DNA from: CAZAFL01 sp964484465
Lineage (GTDB): Bacteria; Bacteroidota; Ignavibacteria; UBA10030; SZUA-254
Direction of reading: 5' to 3'
Assembly (NCBI GenBank): GCA_964484465.1
Contig: CAZAFL010000024.1
Location: forward strand, 1-52,252
DNA: 52,252 bases
Part shown: positions 43,868-52,252 of the stretch, one piece after another
Position numbering within the stretch: the stretch's first letter is position 1
How the letters are laid out: every line of letters begins with the position of its first letter
Program-made: the position numbers and the translations under genes
The notes under the pieces: generated by a model
Database searches by the model: none
What the model saw: the letters and a program-made list of their open reading frames with translations, nothing else
What the model was told of the DNA's origin: nothing

Positions 43868-46123
43868 TTGTCGCCTGAAACGCTCATAACACTTTCTCTC
43901 ATTGTACTCTTATTACCTCTTGCAGGTTTTCTTCTATTAATATTCTTTGGGAAGCGCCTGCCGCGTCAGGGCGATTGGCTTGGGACAACATTCCTGTTTG
44001 TTTGTCTCGCATTTTCTTCCGTAATCCTCATCAATAAGCTGGGCATCGAAGAACCTGTCTCACTTAGCTTTCAGTGGATCGATTTCGGGAATGTGCCGGT
44101 CATCGGACCCCTCCAGGTGTATCTTGGCTTGACGGTCGACAATCTTTCCGCGGTCATGATGGTTGTGGTTTCACTTGTCAGCTCATTGGTGCATTTATTC
44201 TCCATCGGATATATGCACGACGATGTGCGCTATTCCCGGTATTTTGCGTATCTCGGCATCTTTACTTTTTCGATGCTGGTGATCGTGCTGACAAATAATT
44301 TCTTTACGATGTATGTCGGGTGGGAACTTGTCGGTTTGAGCTCCTATTTGCTTATCGGTCATTGGTATGAAAAGCAATCTGCCTCCAACGCCGCCAAGAA
44401 AGCATTCATCGTCAACAGGATCGGCGATATCGGGATGTTCACCGGTATCATGATTCTTTATTATACGTTCCGCACGTTCGGGTTCGCCGAAATTTTCTCC
44501 GCAATCGGTTCGGGGAAAATTCCATTGGGGAGCGAAGCGTGGCTTACGGCTGCCGGTATACTTGTGTTCTGCGGCGCAGTGGGGAAGTCGGCACAATTTC
44601 CCCTGCATGTCTGGCTTCCCGATGCGATGGAAGGGCCCACTCCGGTCAGTGCTCTGATTCATGCTGCAACAATGGTCGCCGCAGGTGTCTATCTTGTGGC
44701 ACGCACATTCCCGATGATGACCGCCGACGCACTTTTAGTCATTGCGTATATCGGGGCGATCACCGCGTTTATCTCCGCAACGATTGCCATAGCACAGAAT
44801 GATATCAAAAAAGTTCTGGCGTACTCTACAATCTCTCAGCTTGGATATATGGTGATGGGGCTTGGGGTCGGCGCTTACACTGCAGGCTTTTTCCATCTCG
44901 TTACACATGCCATGTTTAAAGCGGGATTATTCCTCGGTTCGGGTTCTGTTATCCATGCGATGCATCATGCGCTTCATCATCAGGGCGACCACCACACCGA
45001 CCCGCAGGATATTCGAAATATGGGTGGATTGAAAAACAAAATGCCGGTCACGTTTTTCACGTTCCTGATGTATACGCTGGCGATCAGCGGGATTCCGCTC
45101 ACATCAGGGTTCTTAAGTAAGGATGAAATTCTTGCAGGAACCCTTGCATACGGCAGCCTGACCGGACAGTATCTCATTCCGATCATCGGTTTTTTAGTTG
45201 CAGGGCTCACTGCATTTTATATGTTCCGTCTTGTGATTATAACATTTTTAGGGGAACACGCCGACCACCATCGTTTTGAACACTTGCATGAATCACCGGC
45301 CACGATGACGATTCCCCTTATTGTGTTCGCGATTCTAAGCTTCTTCGCGTTTTACTCTGTTAATCCGTTCGGCGCTTCATCCGGATGGTTCTATCATGCT
45401 ATTGAACGACCACATTCTGTTGTTCCTGCATCAGTTCAGGCAACCGCCATCGAAGCGTTTGAAGAAGCAGTCCATCACGCGCACCTCCCCGCAATGATAC
45501 TTTCATTGACAGTGGCTAGTCTCGGAATCCTCATTGCGTTTACAACGTATCGTTGGAAGAAAATCAATGCGGATGCATGGGCAAACCGCTTCAGCGGTCT
45601 GTACAATTTCTTGTTGAATAAATGGAAATTCGATGAGCTGTATGGAGCCGTTATTGTAGGAGGGATGCTTGCCTTGACAAATCTCCTGCGCTGGATTGAT
45701 ACAACCATCGTCGACGGGATTGTGAATGGCTCGGCAAGCTGGACGCGTGCGATAGTGTTCGGGTATAGCAACCACTGGAAAGAGAAACACTTCGGCGCAC
45801 GGATGTTTTTGTTCATCGGCGTGTTTGTTGCGGGCATAGTCGGCGTCCTGGCGTTTAACTGGCTCCTCACTTCACCGCATGGCTTCATCTCGATTCTGAC
45901 ATCGGGCATCGGGGCTGTGTGCGCCGGCCTGTTGACGATGTTCTTTTTCTGGGCAGGTGCAGGCGGTTTCGATAAGTATATTGTCGACGGGCTTGTCAAC
46001 GGTGTTGCGTATTTCTCGGGCTTCTTTGGAATTTTGTTCCGAAAATTCCAGACCGGGAAGGTGCAGACCTACATTGTATTTGTGTTGATCGGCGTGATGG
46101 TCTTTTTCTTTTTGTTTCGCTGA
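43868..46123 (+). CDS. nuoL: Complex I antiporter-like subunit L (NuoL), long form
   Basis: A 751-residue proton-pumping subunit. The start is TTG at 43868. WELVGLSSYLLIGHWYEK, the pump Glu and Lys regions (VGKSAQFPLHVWLPDAMEGPTPVSALIHAATMVAAG) and the His-rich loop around residue 365 (HAMHHALHHQGDHH) are present. It is about 140 residues longer than E. coli NuoL (613). The excess lies mainly in the C-terminal half, after about residue 500, and includes additional hydrophobic helices up to the end. Confidence 0.95.
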   Translation: MSPETLITLSLIVLLLPLAGFLLLIFFGKRLPRQGDWLGTTFLFVCLAFSSVILINKLGIEEPVSLSFQWIDFGNVPVIGPLQVYLGLTVDNLSAVMMVVVSLVSSLVHLFSIGYMHDDVRYSRYFAYLGIFTFSMLVIVLTNNFFTMYVGWELVGLSSYLLIGHWYEKQSASNAAKKAFIVNRIGDIGMFTGIMILYYTFRTFGFAEIFSAIGSGKIPLGSEAWLTAAGILVFCGAVGKSAQFPLHVWLPDAMEGPTPVSALIHAATMVAAGVYLVARTFPMMTADALLVIAYIGAITAFISATIAIAQNDIKKVLAYSTISQLGYMVMGLGVGAYTAGFFHLVTHAMFKAGLFLGSGSVIHAMHHALHHQGDHHTDPQDIRNMGGLKNKMPVTFFTFLMYTLAISGIPLTSGFLSKDEILAGTLAYGSLTGQYLIPIIGFLVAGLTAFYMFRLVIITFLGEHADHHRFEHLHESPATMTIPLIVFAILSFFAFYSVNPFGASSGWFYHAIERPHSVVPASVQATAIEAFEEAVHHAHLPAMILSLTVASLGILIAFTTYRWKKINADAWANRFSGLYNFLLNKWKFDELYGAVIVGGMLALTNLLRWIDTTIVDGIVNGSASWTRAIVFGYSNHWKEKHFGARMFLFIGVFVAGIVGVLAFNWLLTSPHGFISILTSGIGAVCAGLLTMFFFWAGAGGFDKYIVDGLVNGVAYFSGFFGILFRKFQTGKVQTYIVFVLIGVMVFFFLFR

Positions 46124-46179
46124 TGAATAAAAGTCTCATGAAATCAATCTACATGAATAGCAAAAAAGGGTATTAACAA

Positions 46180-47784
46180 ATGCAAGTTCTCGGAATAGGC
46201 ATACTTTCGTGGATTACATTCCTACCGGTAGCAGGGATGGTGATTACGCTGCTGCTGCCAAAAGAAAACAAAAACGCGATACGAGGGACCGCTGTAGTGT
46301 TCACCGCTCTCCAGGTCATTCTTTCCGTCGTCATCTATATGAATTTCAACAGAGGTATGTCCGGTATTAATACGCCTGAAGGATTCCAATTCATGGAGAA
46401 GGCAAACTGGATCGACATTAAATCGGTTGCCTGGTTTGGGAAAATCCATATCGATTACTTTTTGGGAATTGACGGCCTCAGCGTCCTGATGGTTATCCTT
46501 ACAGCGTTGATTTCGTTTGTCGCGGTATTCGCATCATTCAGCATCGAGAAATCATTGAAAGGGTATTTCGCATTGTTGCTGTTGCTCGACGCCGGAATGA
46601 TGGGTGTGTTTGTTTCTCTTGATTTTTTCCTCTTCTATGTATTTTGGGAAATCATGCTGTTACCGATGTACTTCCTGATTGGTGTCTGGGGCGGTCCTCG
46701 ACGCGAGTACGCTGCGATAAAGTTCTTTCTCTATACTCTTTTTGGCAGCGTGCTGATGCTGCTTGCGGTGATTGCGTTGTATTTTAGCGTGTCAGTCGTC
46801 GACCCTTCGACTGGGGAGAAGGTGCACACGTTTAACATGCTTGCAATGATGAACCCCGCAAATTACGACCCCGGTTCGATCCTCGCCGGTTTTCATACAG
46901 TTCCAAGATATCTCGCGTTTATAGCGTTGTTTATCGGATTTGCCATCAAGGTTCCGATATTCCCTTTCCATACATGGTTGCCGGATGCGCACGTGGAAGC
47001 GCCGACCGCCATCAGCGTTATTCTTGCAGGCGTATTGCTGAAGATGGGGACGTACGGCATTCTACGTATAAGTTACCCGATGTTTCCCGATGCTACTGTG
47101 TATTACCAGATTCCACTCGCGATTCTCGGGTTTATCAACATCGTGTATGGTGCACTTGTTGCAATGGCGCAGGAGGATTTCAAGAAGCTCATAGCGTATT
47201 CGAGCATCAGTCACATGGGAGTTGTGGTCCTTGGCATGGCGGCCCTGAATACACAGGGAATTACCGGCGCTGTTATGCAGATGTTTAATCATGGAACCAT
47301 CACCGCGATGCTCTTCTTAATCGTTGGAGTGATATACGACCGCGCCCATACGAGAGGATTAAATGAATTCGGCGGTCTGATGAACCAGATGCCGAAATAC
47401 TCCGGCATGATGACAATCGCATTCTTTGCCGCCTTAGGCTTGCCCGGGTTGAGTGGCTTTATCAGTGAAGCATTCTCGTTTATCGGCGCGTTCCAGCCCC
47501 CTCAGATCCGATGGATTACAATTGCATCGACAGTCGGAATCGTTCTGACAGCAGCATACATGTTGTGGACTTTGCAGCGGGTATTTCTCGGGACGCTTCC
47601 TGAAAAATGGAAAACTCTCCCCGACATCAACGGTCGTGAATTATTTACACTCGTTCCTCTTGCGATTATTGTCATCTTCCTCGGCATTTATCCGGCTCCG
47701 GCAATCAACCTTCTCACATCATCAATCAATACGCTTGTGGATGTGGTGAATAAAAATGGCGGTCTGGCGCTCCTTGGACGTTAA
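46180..47784 (+). CDS. nuoM: Complex I antiporter-like subunit M (NuoM)
   Basis: A 534-residue proton-pumping subunit. YVFWEIMLLPMYFLIGVWGG contains the conserved Glu of helix 5, and IKVPIFPFHTWLPDAHVEAPTAISVILAGVLLKMGTYG contains the pump Lys; AYSSISHMGVVVLGM is a further signature. It is separated from nuoL by 56 bases. Length is usual. Confidence 0.96.
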   Translation: MQVLGIGILSWITFLPVAGMVITLLLPKENKNAIRGTAVVFTALQVILSVVIYMNFNRGMSGINTPEGFQFMEKANWIDIKSVAWFGKIHIDYFLGIDGLSVLMVILTALISFVAVFASFSIEKSLKGYFALLLLLDAGMMGVFVSLDFFLFYVFWEIMLLPMYFLIGVWGGPRREYAAIKFFLYTLFGSVLMLLAVIALYFSVSVVDPSTGEKVHTFNMLAMMNPANYDPGSILAGFHTVPRYLAFIALFIGFAIKVPIFPFHTWLPDAHVEAPTAISVILAGVLLKMGTYGILRISYPMFPDATVYYQIPLAILGFINIVYGALVAMAQEDFKKLIAYSSISHMGVVVLGMAALNTQGITGAVMQMFNHGTITAMLFLIVGVIYDRAHTRGLNEFGGLMNQMPKYSGMMTIAFFAALGLPGLSGFISEAFSFIGAFQPPQIRWITIASTVGIVLTAAYMLWTLQRVFLGTLPEKWKTLPDINGRELFTLVPLAIIVIFLGIYPAPAINLLTSSINTLVDVVNKNGGLALLGR

Positions 47785-47800
47785 CCGGTTAATCTAAACC

Positions 47801-49300
47801 ATGCTTCAGCAAATCATCCATAGTGCTCAATTCATGTTGCCGGAAACAACCCTCACCGTCACATTTTGTGTGGCGATTGTTGCGGACCTGATGTTCCGCC
47901 GTTCCCGCACATTGGGGGGATGGATTGCGCTCATAGGTTTAGCAATAACGACTATGTATGTTTTCAAGCAATTTGGCATCGGGACTGCTTCAGTCTTCGA
48001 CAATATGTACACGGTCGACCCGTTTTCGATTTTCTTCAAGATGATCGTCCTCGTCACGGGCTTTTTTATCCTTCTCTTCTCCATGCAATCGAAAGAGCTT
48101 AATAACGGTTCGAGAAAACTTGGAGAATATTACGCTCTCCTTCTTGCAATGACGCTGGGTATGTTCCTGATGACGGGTGCAAGCAATCTGTTGATGATGT
48201 ATCTTTCACTCGAGCTCACGAGCATCAGTTCATACATTCTCGCCGGGTACACAAAAGAAGCGGATGATTCGAGCGAGGCTTCGTTAAAATATGTCATTTA
48301 TGGCGCGTTATCTTCAGGTCTGATGCTGTACGGGATCTCGATTATTTATGGTTTGACCGGAACAGTCGATATTTACAGCATCAATCAGGCAGTGCATGCC
48401 GGAAATATCAACATTGTTGCGCTCATTATCGCAGGGGTTCTGACCGTAGCGGGGTTTGGGTACAAGATATCCGCGGTCCCGTTCCATTTCTGGACACCCG
48501 ATGTATATGAAGGTTCACCTATCACGATTACCGCATTTCTTTCCGTTGCCTCGAAAGCAGCGGGCTTTGCTATGATGATCCGGTTTTTTATGGTATCAAT
48601 GCTGAATACGACATTGGCAGATGTTACAAAGGGCTCCTGGACAATGCTTCACGGATTCGAATGGAATCACCTTCTCGCCATTATCGCAGTCCTTACAATG
48701 ACGCTGGGGAATTTGATAGCTGTATGGCAGAATAATATGAAAAGATTGCTGGCATATTCAAGCATTGCACACGCCGGATATATGCTGCTCGGTGTAGTAG
48801 TACTGAATAATCAGGGTATTGCGGCAGTCCTGATTTATTTTGCGGTGTATCTCTTTATGAATCTCGGAGCATTCTACACAGTCATGCTTGTTGCCGACAA
48901 GACCGGCAGTGAGGATATAGAACACTATAAGGGTCTTGGTTACAGAACACCACTCCTCGGTGTAGCGATGACAATTTTTCTCCTCTCACTTACCGGCATT
49001 CCGCCGACTGCAGGTTTTATAGGAAAACTCTATCTTTTTGCCGCGCTCATCAACGCTAAGCTCATCTGGCTGGCAATTATCGGAGTATTGAACAGCGTTG
49101 TCTCTCTCTATTATTATGTTCGTGTCTTGAGGAACATGTTTCTTCGTCCGCCGGATGGTGGACAGGAATCTATTCAGTTTTCAACGCTGCAGGTAGTCAT
49201 TCTTTTGGGATTGCTCGTTCCGACAATCTTACTCGGGCTTTATTTTGGCCCGCTTGTCGAATACGCTCAGGCGTCGGTAACGATTTTCGGAGTTCACTGA
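47801..49300 (+). CDS. nuoN: Complex I antiporter-like subunit N (NuoN)
   Basis: A 499-residue proton-pumping subunit. LLMMYLSLELTSISSYILAGY contains the helix 5 Glu; the pump region VPFHFWTPDVYEGSPITITAFLSVASKAAGFAM and AYSSIAHAGYMLLG are present. Last gene of the operon, 21 bases before a strong terminator. Confidence 0.96.
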   Translation: MLQQIIHSAQFMLPETTLTVTFCVAIVADLMFRRSRTLGGWIALIGLAITTMYVFKQFGIGTASVFDNMYTVDPFSIFFKMIVLVTGFFILLFSMQSKELNNGSRKLGEYYALLLAMTLGMFLMTGASNLLMMYLSLELTSISSYILAGYTKEADDSSEASLKYVIYGALSSGLMLYGISIIYGLTGTVDIYSINQAVHAGNINIVALIIAGVLTVAGFGYKISAVPFHFWTPDVYEGSPITITAFLSVASKAAGFAMMIRFFMVSMLNTTLADVTKGSWTMLHGFEWNHLLAIIAVLTMTLGNLIAVWQNNMKRLLAYSSIAHAGYMLLGVVVLNNQGIAAVLIYFAVYLFMNLGAFYTVMLVADKTGSEDIEHYKGLGYRTPLLGVAMTIFLLSLTGIPPTAGFIGKLYLFAALINAKLIWLAIIGVLNSVVSLYYYVRVLRNMFLRPPDGGQESIQFSTLQVVILLGLLVPTILLGLYFGPLVEYAQASVTIFGVH

Positions 49301-49320
49301 TTTTTTGTTGAATCTTATCC

Positions 49321-49358
49321 AAAGCATCCCGAACATGGTAGACGTTCGGGATGCTTTT
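49321..49358 (+). terminator. Intrinsic terminator of the nuo operon
   Basis: AAAGCATCCCGAAC (49321-49334), loop of nine bases, GTTCGGGATGCTTTT (49344-49358): a perfect 14-bp stem with a T-run. Confidence 0.95.
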
Positions 49359-49478
49359 CCTGTTTATGACATCGATTTCGCAGAAGTAATGTCATAAACT
49401 TTAACATTCCACCAAATTGTCCGACTAATTGATGTTGATTTGAAAATTTTGTAGCTTTGACTCAATCACCGGAAGCCT

Positions 49479-50207
49479 ATGTCGAAGAAGCCCTTGCACG
49501 AATCCAATGCATTTCACTCTCCTGCCGCGAGGGAAATTCATCTTCTTGTCGTTGAAGATGAACAACACCTTGCTGACTCCGTCGCCCGACGGCTTGAAGA
49601 GGAGGGTTATTCTGTCGACATAGCACAGGATGGGGAAGAAGGGTATCGGCTCGCTTCCTCGAAGAAATATCATTTGATCGTTCTCGACCTTCTTCTTCCC
49701 CGGAAAGACGGCATGCAGGTGCTTCGCGACCTGCGCCGGAATAAAGTGCAGAGTATGATCCTAGTGCTCACCGCGAAAAGCGCAGTTGAAGACCGTGTCG
49801 ACGGTCTTCGTATGGGAGCCGACGATTACCTCTCGAAGCCGTTTGCGTTCGCGGAACTCACCGCAAGGATTGAATCGTTGTTGCGGAGGCAGGGGTTCGA
49901 GCAACGGTCCCTTCTTTCCGTGGCTGATCTGGAGCTTGACGTCGAAACAAGGAACGTCCGCCGCGCCGGTAAAGACATTCATCTTACAGCAAAAGAGTTC
50001 TTGCTGCTCGAACATCTGATGCGGAATAAAAATCGTATCCTCACGCGCGCCGCGATTGCAGAGCAGGTGTGGGGATACACGTTCGATACCGGAACGAATA
50101 TCGTTGACGTGTACATCAATTATTTGCGTAAGGCTATTGACGAAGGCTTCCCTTCGCGACTCATTCATACCGTGCGCGGAGTGGGGTTTGTCTTAAAGGA
50201 GGAATAA
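49479..50207 (+). CDS. OmpR-family response regulator
   Basis: A 242-residue two-domain transcription factor. The receiver has the acidic pair E26/D27, phospho-acceptor D70 (LIVLDLLLPRKDG) and the Lys in DDYLSKPFAF. The C-terminal winged helix contains LTAKEFLLLEHLMRNKNRILTRAAIAEQVWGY and YINYLRKAID, then IHTVRGVGFVL. The stop is followed at once by the kinase GTG. It lies after the nuo terminator with its own upstream region; target genes are not evident from sequence. Confidence 0.95.
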   Translation: MSKKPLHESNAFHSPAAREIHLLVVEDEQHLADSVARRLEEEGYSVDIAQDGEEGYRLASSKKYHLIVLDLLLPRKDGMQVLRDLRRNKVQSMILVLTAKSAVEDRVDGLRMGADDYLSKPFAFAELTARIESLLRRQGFEQRSLLSVADLELDVETRNVRRAGKDIHLTAKEFLLLEHLMRNKNRILTRAAIAEQVWGYTFDTGTNIVDVYINYLRKAIDEGFPSRLIHTVRGVGFVLKEE

Positions 50208-51587
50208 GTGTTTCGGACTATTCGCTTTCGCCTTGCTGCTTGGTATACAGGCGTTATCACACTCACCGTTGTCCTGTTTTCTTTCGTTATCTACGTGTAC
50301 CTGTTCCAGACCCTCTCTGCCTCGCTCGATGAGTCCCTCACCAGCGAGATGAAATGGATTGGATCGAGATTCGAAAAGCAAGCCACGCGCGGAGAAACCG
50401 ATGATGCTGTGCGGGAAGATATTCGTGAACATGCCGCATTCTATCCCATTAAGGAGTATATCGAAATCTGGAGACCGTCCGGTGCCATGATGTATCACAG
50501 GAACCTCTATGACGATACACTTGTGCATTATATTGCAATTCCTCAGGATTCGAACGTGACAATCCAAACGGTGAAAAATTTCCGCGATTACGAGATTCGT
50601 CTGACAATGCAAAAAACATCGCAAGCCTTCATGTTGTTAGCGATGCCTACGGAGAGCGTCGGAACACCTATTGACCACCTGCTGCGCATATTTATCTGGC
50701 TCGGGCCGCTCCTGCTGGTCATCGCAATCGGAGGAGGGACGTATCTTGCCAATAAATCCTTTGCAAAAGTAAACAAGGTTATCGAAACAGCAAAGCATAT
50801 CACCGCGGAAAACCTGGATGAAAGGATTCCGGCGCATAATGTCCGGGATGAGATTGGCGGCCTTGTCGCAACGTTCAACGAGATGATCTCCCGTCTCGAT
50901 GTTTCGTTTCGTCATACACAACAATTTTCTGCCGATGCCTCACACGAGCTCAGGACTCCTGTCTCAGTGATGAGAACACAGCTCGAGGCCGCGCTGAGCA
51001 CGAAGGTGTCTCTGTCAGAGTTGAAAACTATCGCGGCGAATTGCCTCGATGAAACGATCCGCATGACGTCGATTATCGAGAACCTTCTGTTGCTGGCGCG
51101 TGCAGATGCAGGGAAGGATGTCATTAGTCGCGAGCCGGTTGATCTGGATAAACTTGTTCGTGAAACGTACGATGAAAGTGTTATCATTGCCTCTCCCAAA
51201 GGGATCAACGTAACACTCACGCAGGCCGAGCCTGCAAGGATGCTGGGAGATGAACAACGACTTCGCCAGATGCTCTTGAATTTGATCGATAACGCCATCA
51301 AACATAATCATGTCAACGGTAAAATTGAGATAAGTCTTACACGGGAAAATGGAACCGGAAAAATACTCATTGCCGATACCGGCATCGGAATCGAAGAATC
51401 TGAAATTTCTCACATTTTTGACAGGTTTTATAGGGTAGACAGAGCAAGGAGCCGGCAGTTGGGAGGGGCAGGGTTAGGACTTTCCATTGTTCAATGGATT
51501 GTTTCAGCCCACGGAGGGACCATAAATGTAAAGAGTGAACTAAATAAAGGGAGCAAGTTTGAAGTAAACCTGCCGTTGATTTCATAA
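50208..51587 (+). CDS. Membrane sensor histidine kinase (HAMP type)
   Basis: A 459-residue sensor kinase. Two transmembrane helices (about 10-33 and 163-183) enclose a periplasmic domain of about 130 residues. A HAMP linker (about 185-237) follows, then the H-box with phospho-accepting H246 in FSADASHELRTP. The ATP-binding domain shows LLNLIDNAIKHN (N-box), DTGIGIEESE (G1), FDRFYRVD (F-box) and GGAGLGLSIV (G2). It starts with GTG, with AAGGAGG upstream inside the regulator gene. The sensed signal is unknown. Confidence 0.95.
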   Translation: MFRTIRFRLAAWYTGVITLTVVLFSFVIYVYLFQTLSASLDESLTSEMKWIGSRFEKQATRGETDDAVREDIREHAAFYPIKEYIEIWRPSGAMMYHRNLYDDTLVHYIAIPQDSNVTIQTVKNFRDYEIRLTMQKTSQAFMLLAMPTESVGTPIDHLLRIFIWLGPLLLVIAIGGGTYLANKSFAKVNKVIETAKHITAENLDERIPAHNVRDEIGGLVATFNEMISRLDVSFRHTQQFSADASHELRTPVSVMRTQLEAALSTKVSLSELKTIAANCLDETIRMTSIIENLLLLARADAGKDVISREPVDLDKLVRETYDESVIIASPKGINVTLTQAEPARMLGDEQRLRQMLLNLIDNAIKHNHVNGKIEISLTRENGTGKILIADTGIGIEESEISHIFDRFYRVDRARSRQLGGAGLGLSIVQWIVSAHGGTINVKSELNKGSKFEVNLPLIS

Positions 51588-52137
51588 ACCTTGTTCGTAC
51601 AATATCAAGTTTGTTAGTGTAAAAGTAAGTAACCGATAGAAGTCGATTACGAATCGGGAAGGCTCATAGTTATCTTTACCAATTCCGTTTATCCTCATAA
51701 TAGGTGTCGTCTTATCGATCATCATGTAATTGAACGTTACCGCGTTAAGATTTTTCCGCTGCTTGAGAGGCAAAAATATTTATGGATAAAACGGATACAG
51801 GTAAGGGAGAATGCTTGACATTGCTAAAGTTCCTGGCTACCTTTCTTTCGGAGTCTTTGATCTGCGCAGTTTGACCATTTCTATAATTCTTAACGAGGCG
51901 TAACACTTTTTTCTCGGGGAGCGATAGCCATTTCTTTTCTCCAGAGATCATAGAAATTTTAAGGCTATTGTAGCGCCATCAATTCTATTCACGTTCTTTT
52001 ATCACTGAGTCTACGGCAGTGAGATTGACCCTTACATCTTTTTCTTCCTCTTCTTCCGGGAATTCTTCCCCGGAACATTTCACTTTAATAACCCATCAAA
52101 TCATTTCATTTTTTTTAGGAAGGAGTGTATCACCCGT
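51588..52137. other. Intergenic region without a convincing gene
   Basis: About 550 AT-rich bases. Two short minus-strand frames (51745-51951 and 51582-51773) overlap in different frames and resemble nothing I recognise; they could be a decayed gene. A possible promoter has TTGACA at 51815 with a poor -10 (TACCTT). Small inverted repeats are TCACTG (52002) / CAGTGA (52017) and TTCCGGG (52054) / CCCGGAA (52069). A pyrimidine-rich tract precedes the next gene. Confidence 0.4.
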
Positions 52138-52252
52138 ATGATGCACATGCATAATATTTGTAGAGCATCCGACAGAGTTGCCGTGCTTTGGTTGTTCTGT
52201 TTTGTTGTTGCAGTTTGTACGATTGCAATGACGGGCGGAGCTTCTGCGCAGG
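52138..52252 (+). CDS. Start of an exported protein, cut by the window edge
   Basis: ATG at 52138 (or the next codons, ATG 52141 and 52147) follows AGGAAGGAG. The first 38 codons give a positively charged N-terminus, a hydrophobic core of about 18 residues (VLWLFCFVVAVCTIAM) and an Ala-Ser-Ala-Gln end typical of signal peptidase I cleavage. The mature protein lies outside the window, so its function cannot be judged. Confidence 0.75.
   Translation, partial: MMHMHNICRASDRVAVLWLFCFVVAVCTIAMTGGASAQ

Noticed and set aside
1..52252. CRISPR arrays, rRNA, tRNA or intact insertion sequences
   Set aside because: No regularly spaced direct repeats, cloverleaf-like sequences, rRNA stretches or transposase genes were recognised by eye.

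Overview
The window looks like chromosomal DNA from an aerobic Gram-negative bacterium of the Fibrobacterota-Chlorobiota-Bacteroidota group, most probably an Ignavibacteria/Chlorobi-like lineage. This placement is an inference. It rests on an eleven-gene complex I operon (nuoA-B-C-D-H-I-J-K-L-M-N) without nuoE, nuoF or nuoG, a complete C5-type haem pathway with the oxygen-dependent enzymes HemF and HemY-type PPO, a secretin with other envelope proteins, and promoters of the TTGAC(A/T)-N17-TATAT(T/A) type. No rRNA, tRNA, CRISPR array or intact insertion sequence was seen.

Region 1 (1-13200, + strand) is a type IV pilus / type II secretion-like machine in two transcription units. Unit 1 (161-6275) encodes a major pilin-like protein, a PilC/GspF platform protein, a PilB/GspE ATPase and three minor pilin-like proteins resembling PilV/GspI, PilW/GspJ and PilX/GspK. 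It ends at a strong hairpin terminator. Unit 2 has its own near-consensus promoter at 6436 and encodes a PilT-like retraction ATPase, a fused PilM-PilN protein, a PilO protein with a PilP/GspC-like tail, a small secretin and a large lipoprotein. All four pilin-like proteins begin directly with their hydrophobic helix and lack a prepilin leader and Glu5. This is the most unusual signal in the window.

Region 2 (13199-31618, mostly - strand) holds all nine enzymes from glutamyl-tRNA to protohaem. hemB-hemL form one unit. The rest is a possible 15-gene run with no gap above about 75 bp: ccsA/hemX-like, hemA, hemC, hemD, hemE, a ferritin-like gene, a six-gene glycan or glycolipid block (GT2, methyltransferase, small membrane protein, GMC oxidoreductase, SDR, GT-C), hemF, hemH and hemG/Y. 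A VapC-type toxin-antitoxin pair sits on the opposite strand between hemG and hemB.

Region 3 (31640-38632, + strand) holds an M20 dipeptidase, a seven-repeat beta-propeller protein coupled to a PduO-type corrinoid adenosyltransferase, citrate synthase, a TerC-family membrane protein and an alpha/beta hydrolase. Two palindromic, REP-like intergenic elements lie here.

Region 4 (38650-49358) is the complex I operon, framed by a good promoter and a perfect 14-bp stem terminator. Region 5 (49479-52252) is an OmpR/EnvZ-like two-component system, about 550 bp without a convincing gene, and the start of an exported protein that runs off the right edge.

Functionally, haem synthesis, citrate synthase and complex I describe a respiring cell. 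The ferritin-like and HemX-like genes fit iron and haem homeostasis. The pilus-like system and the glycan block concern the cell surface.
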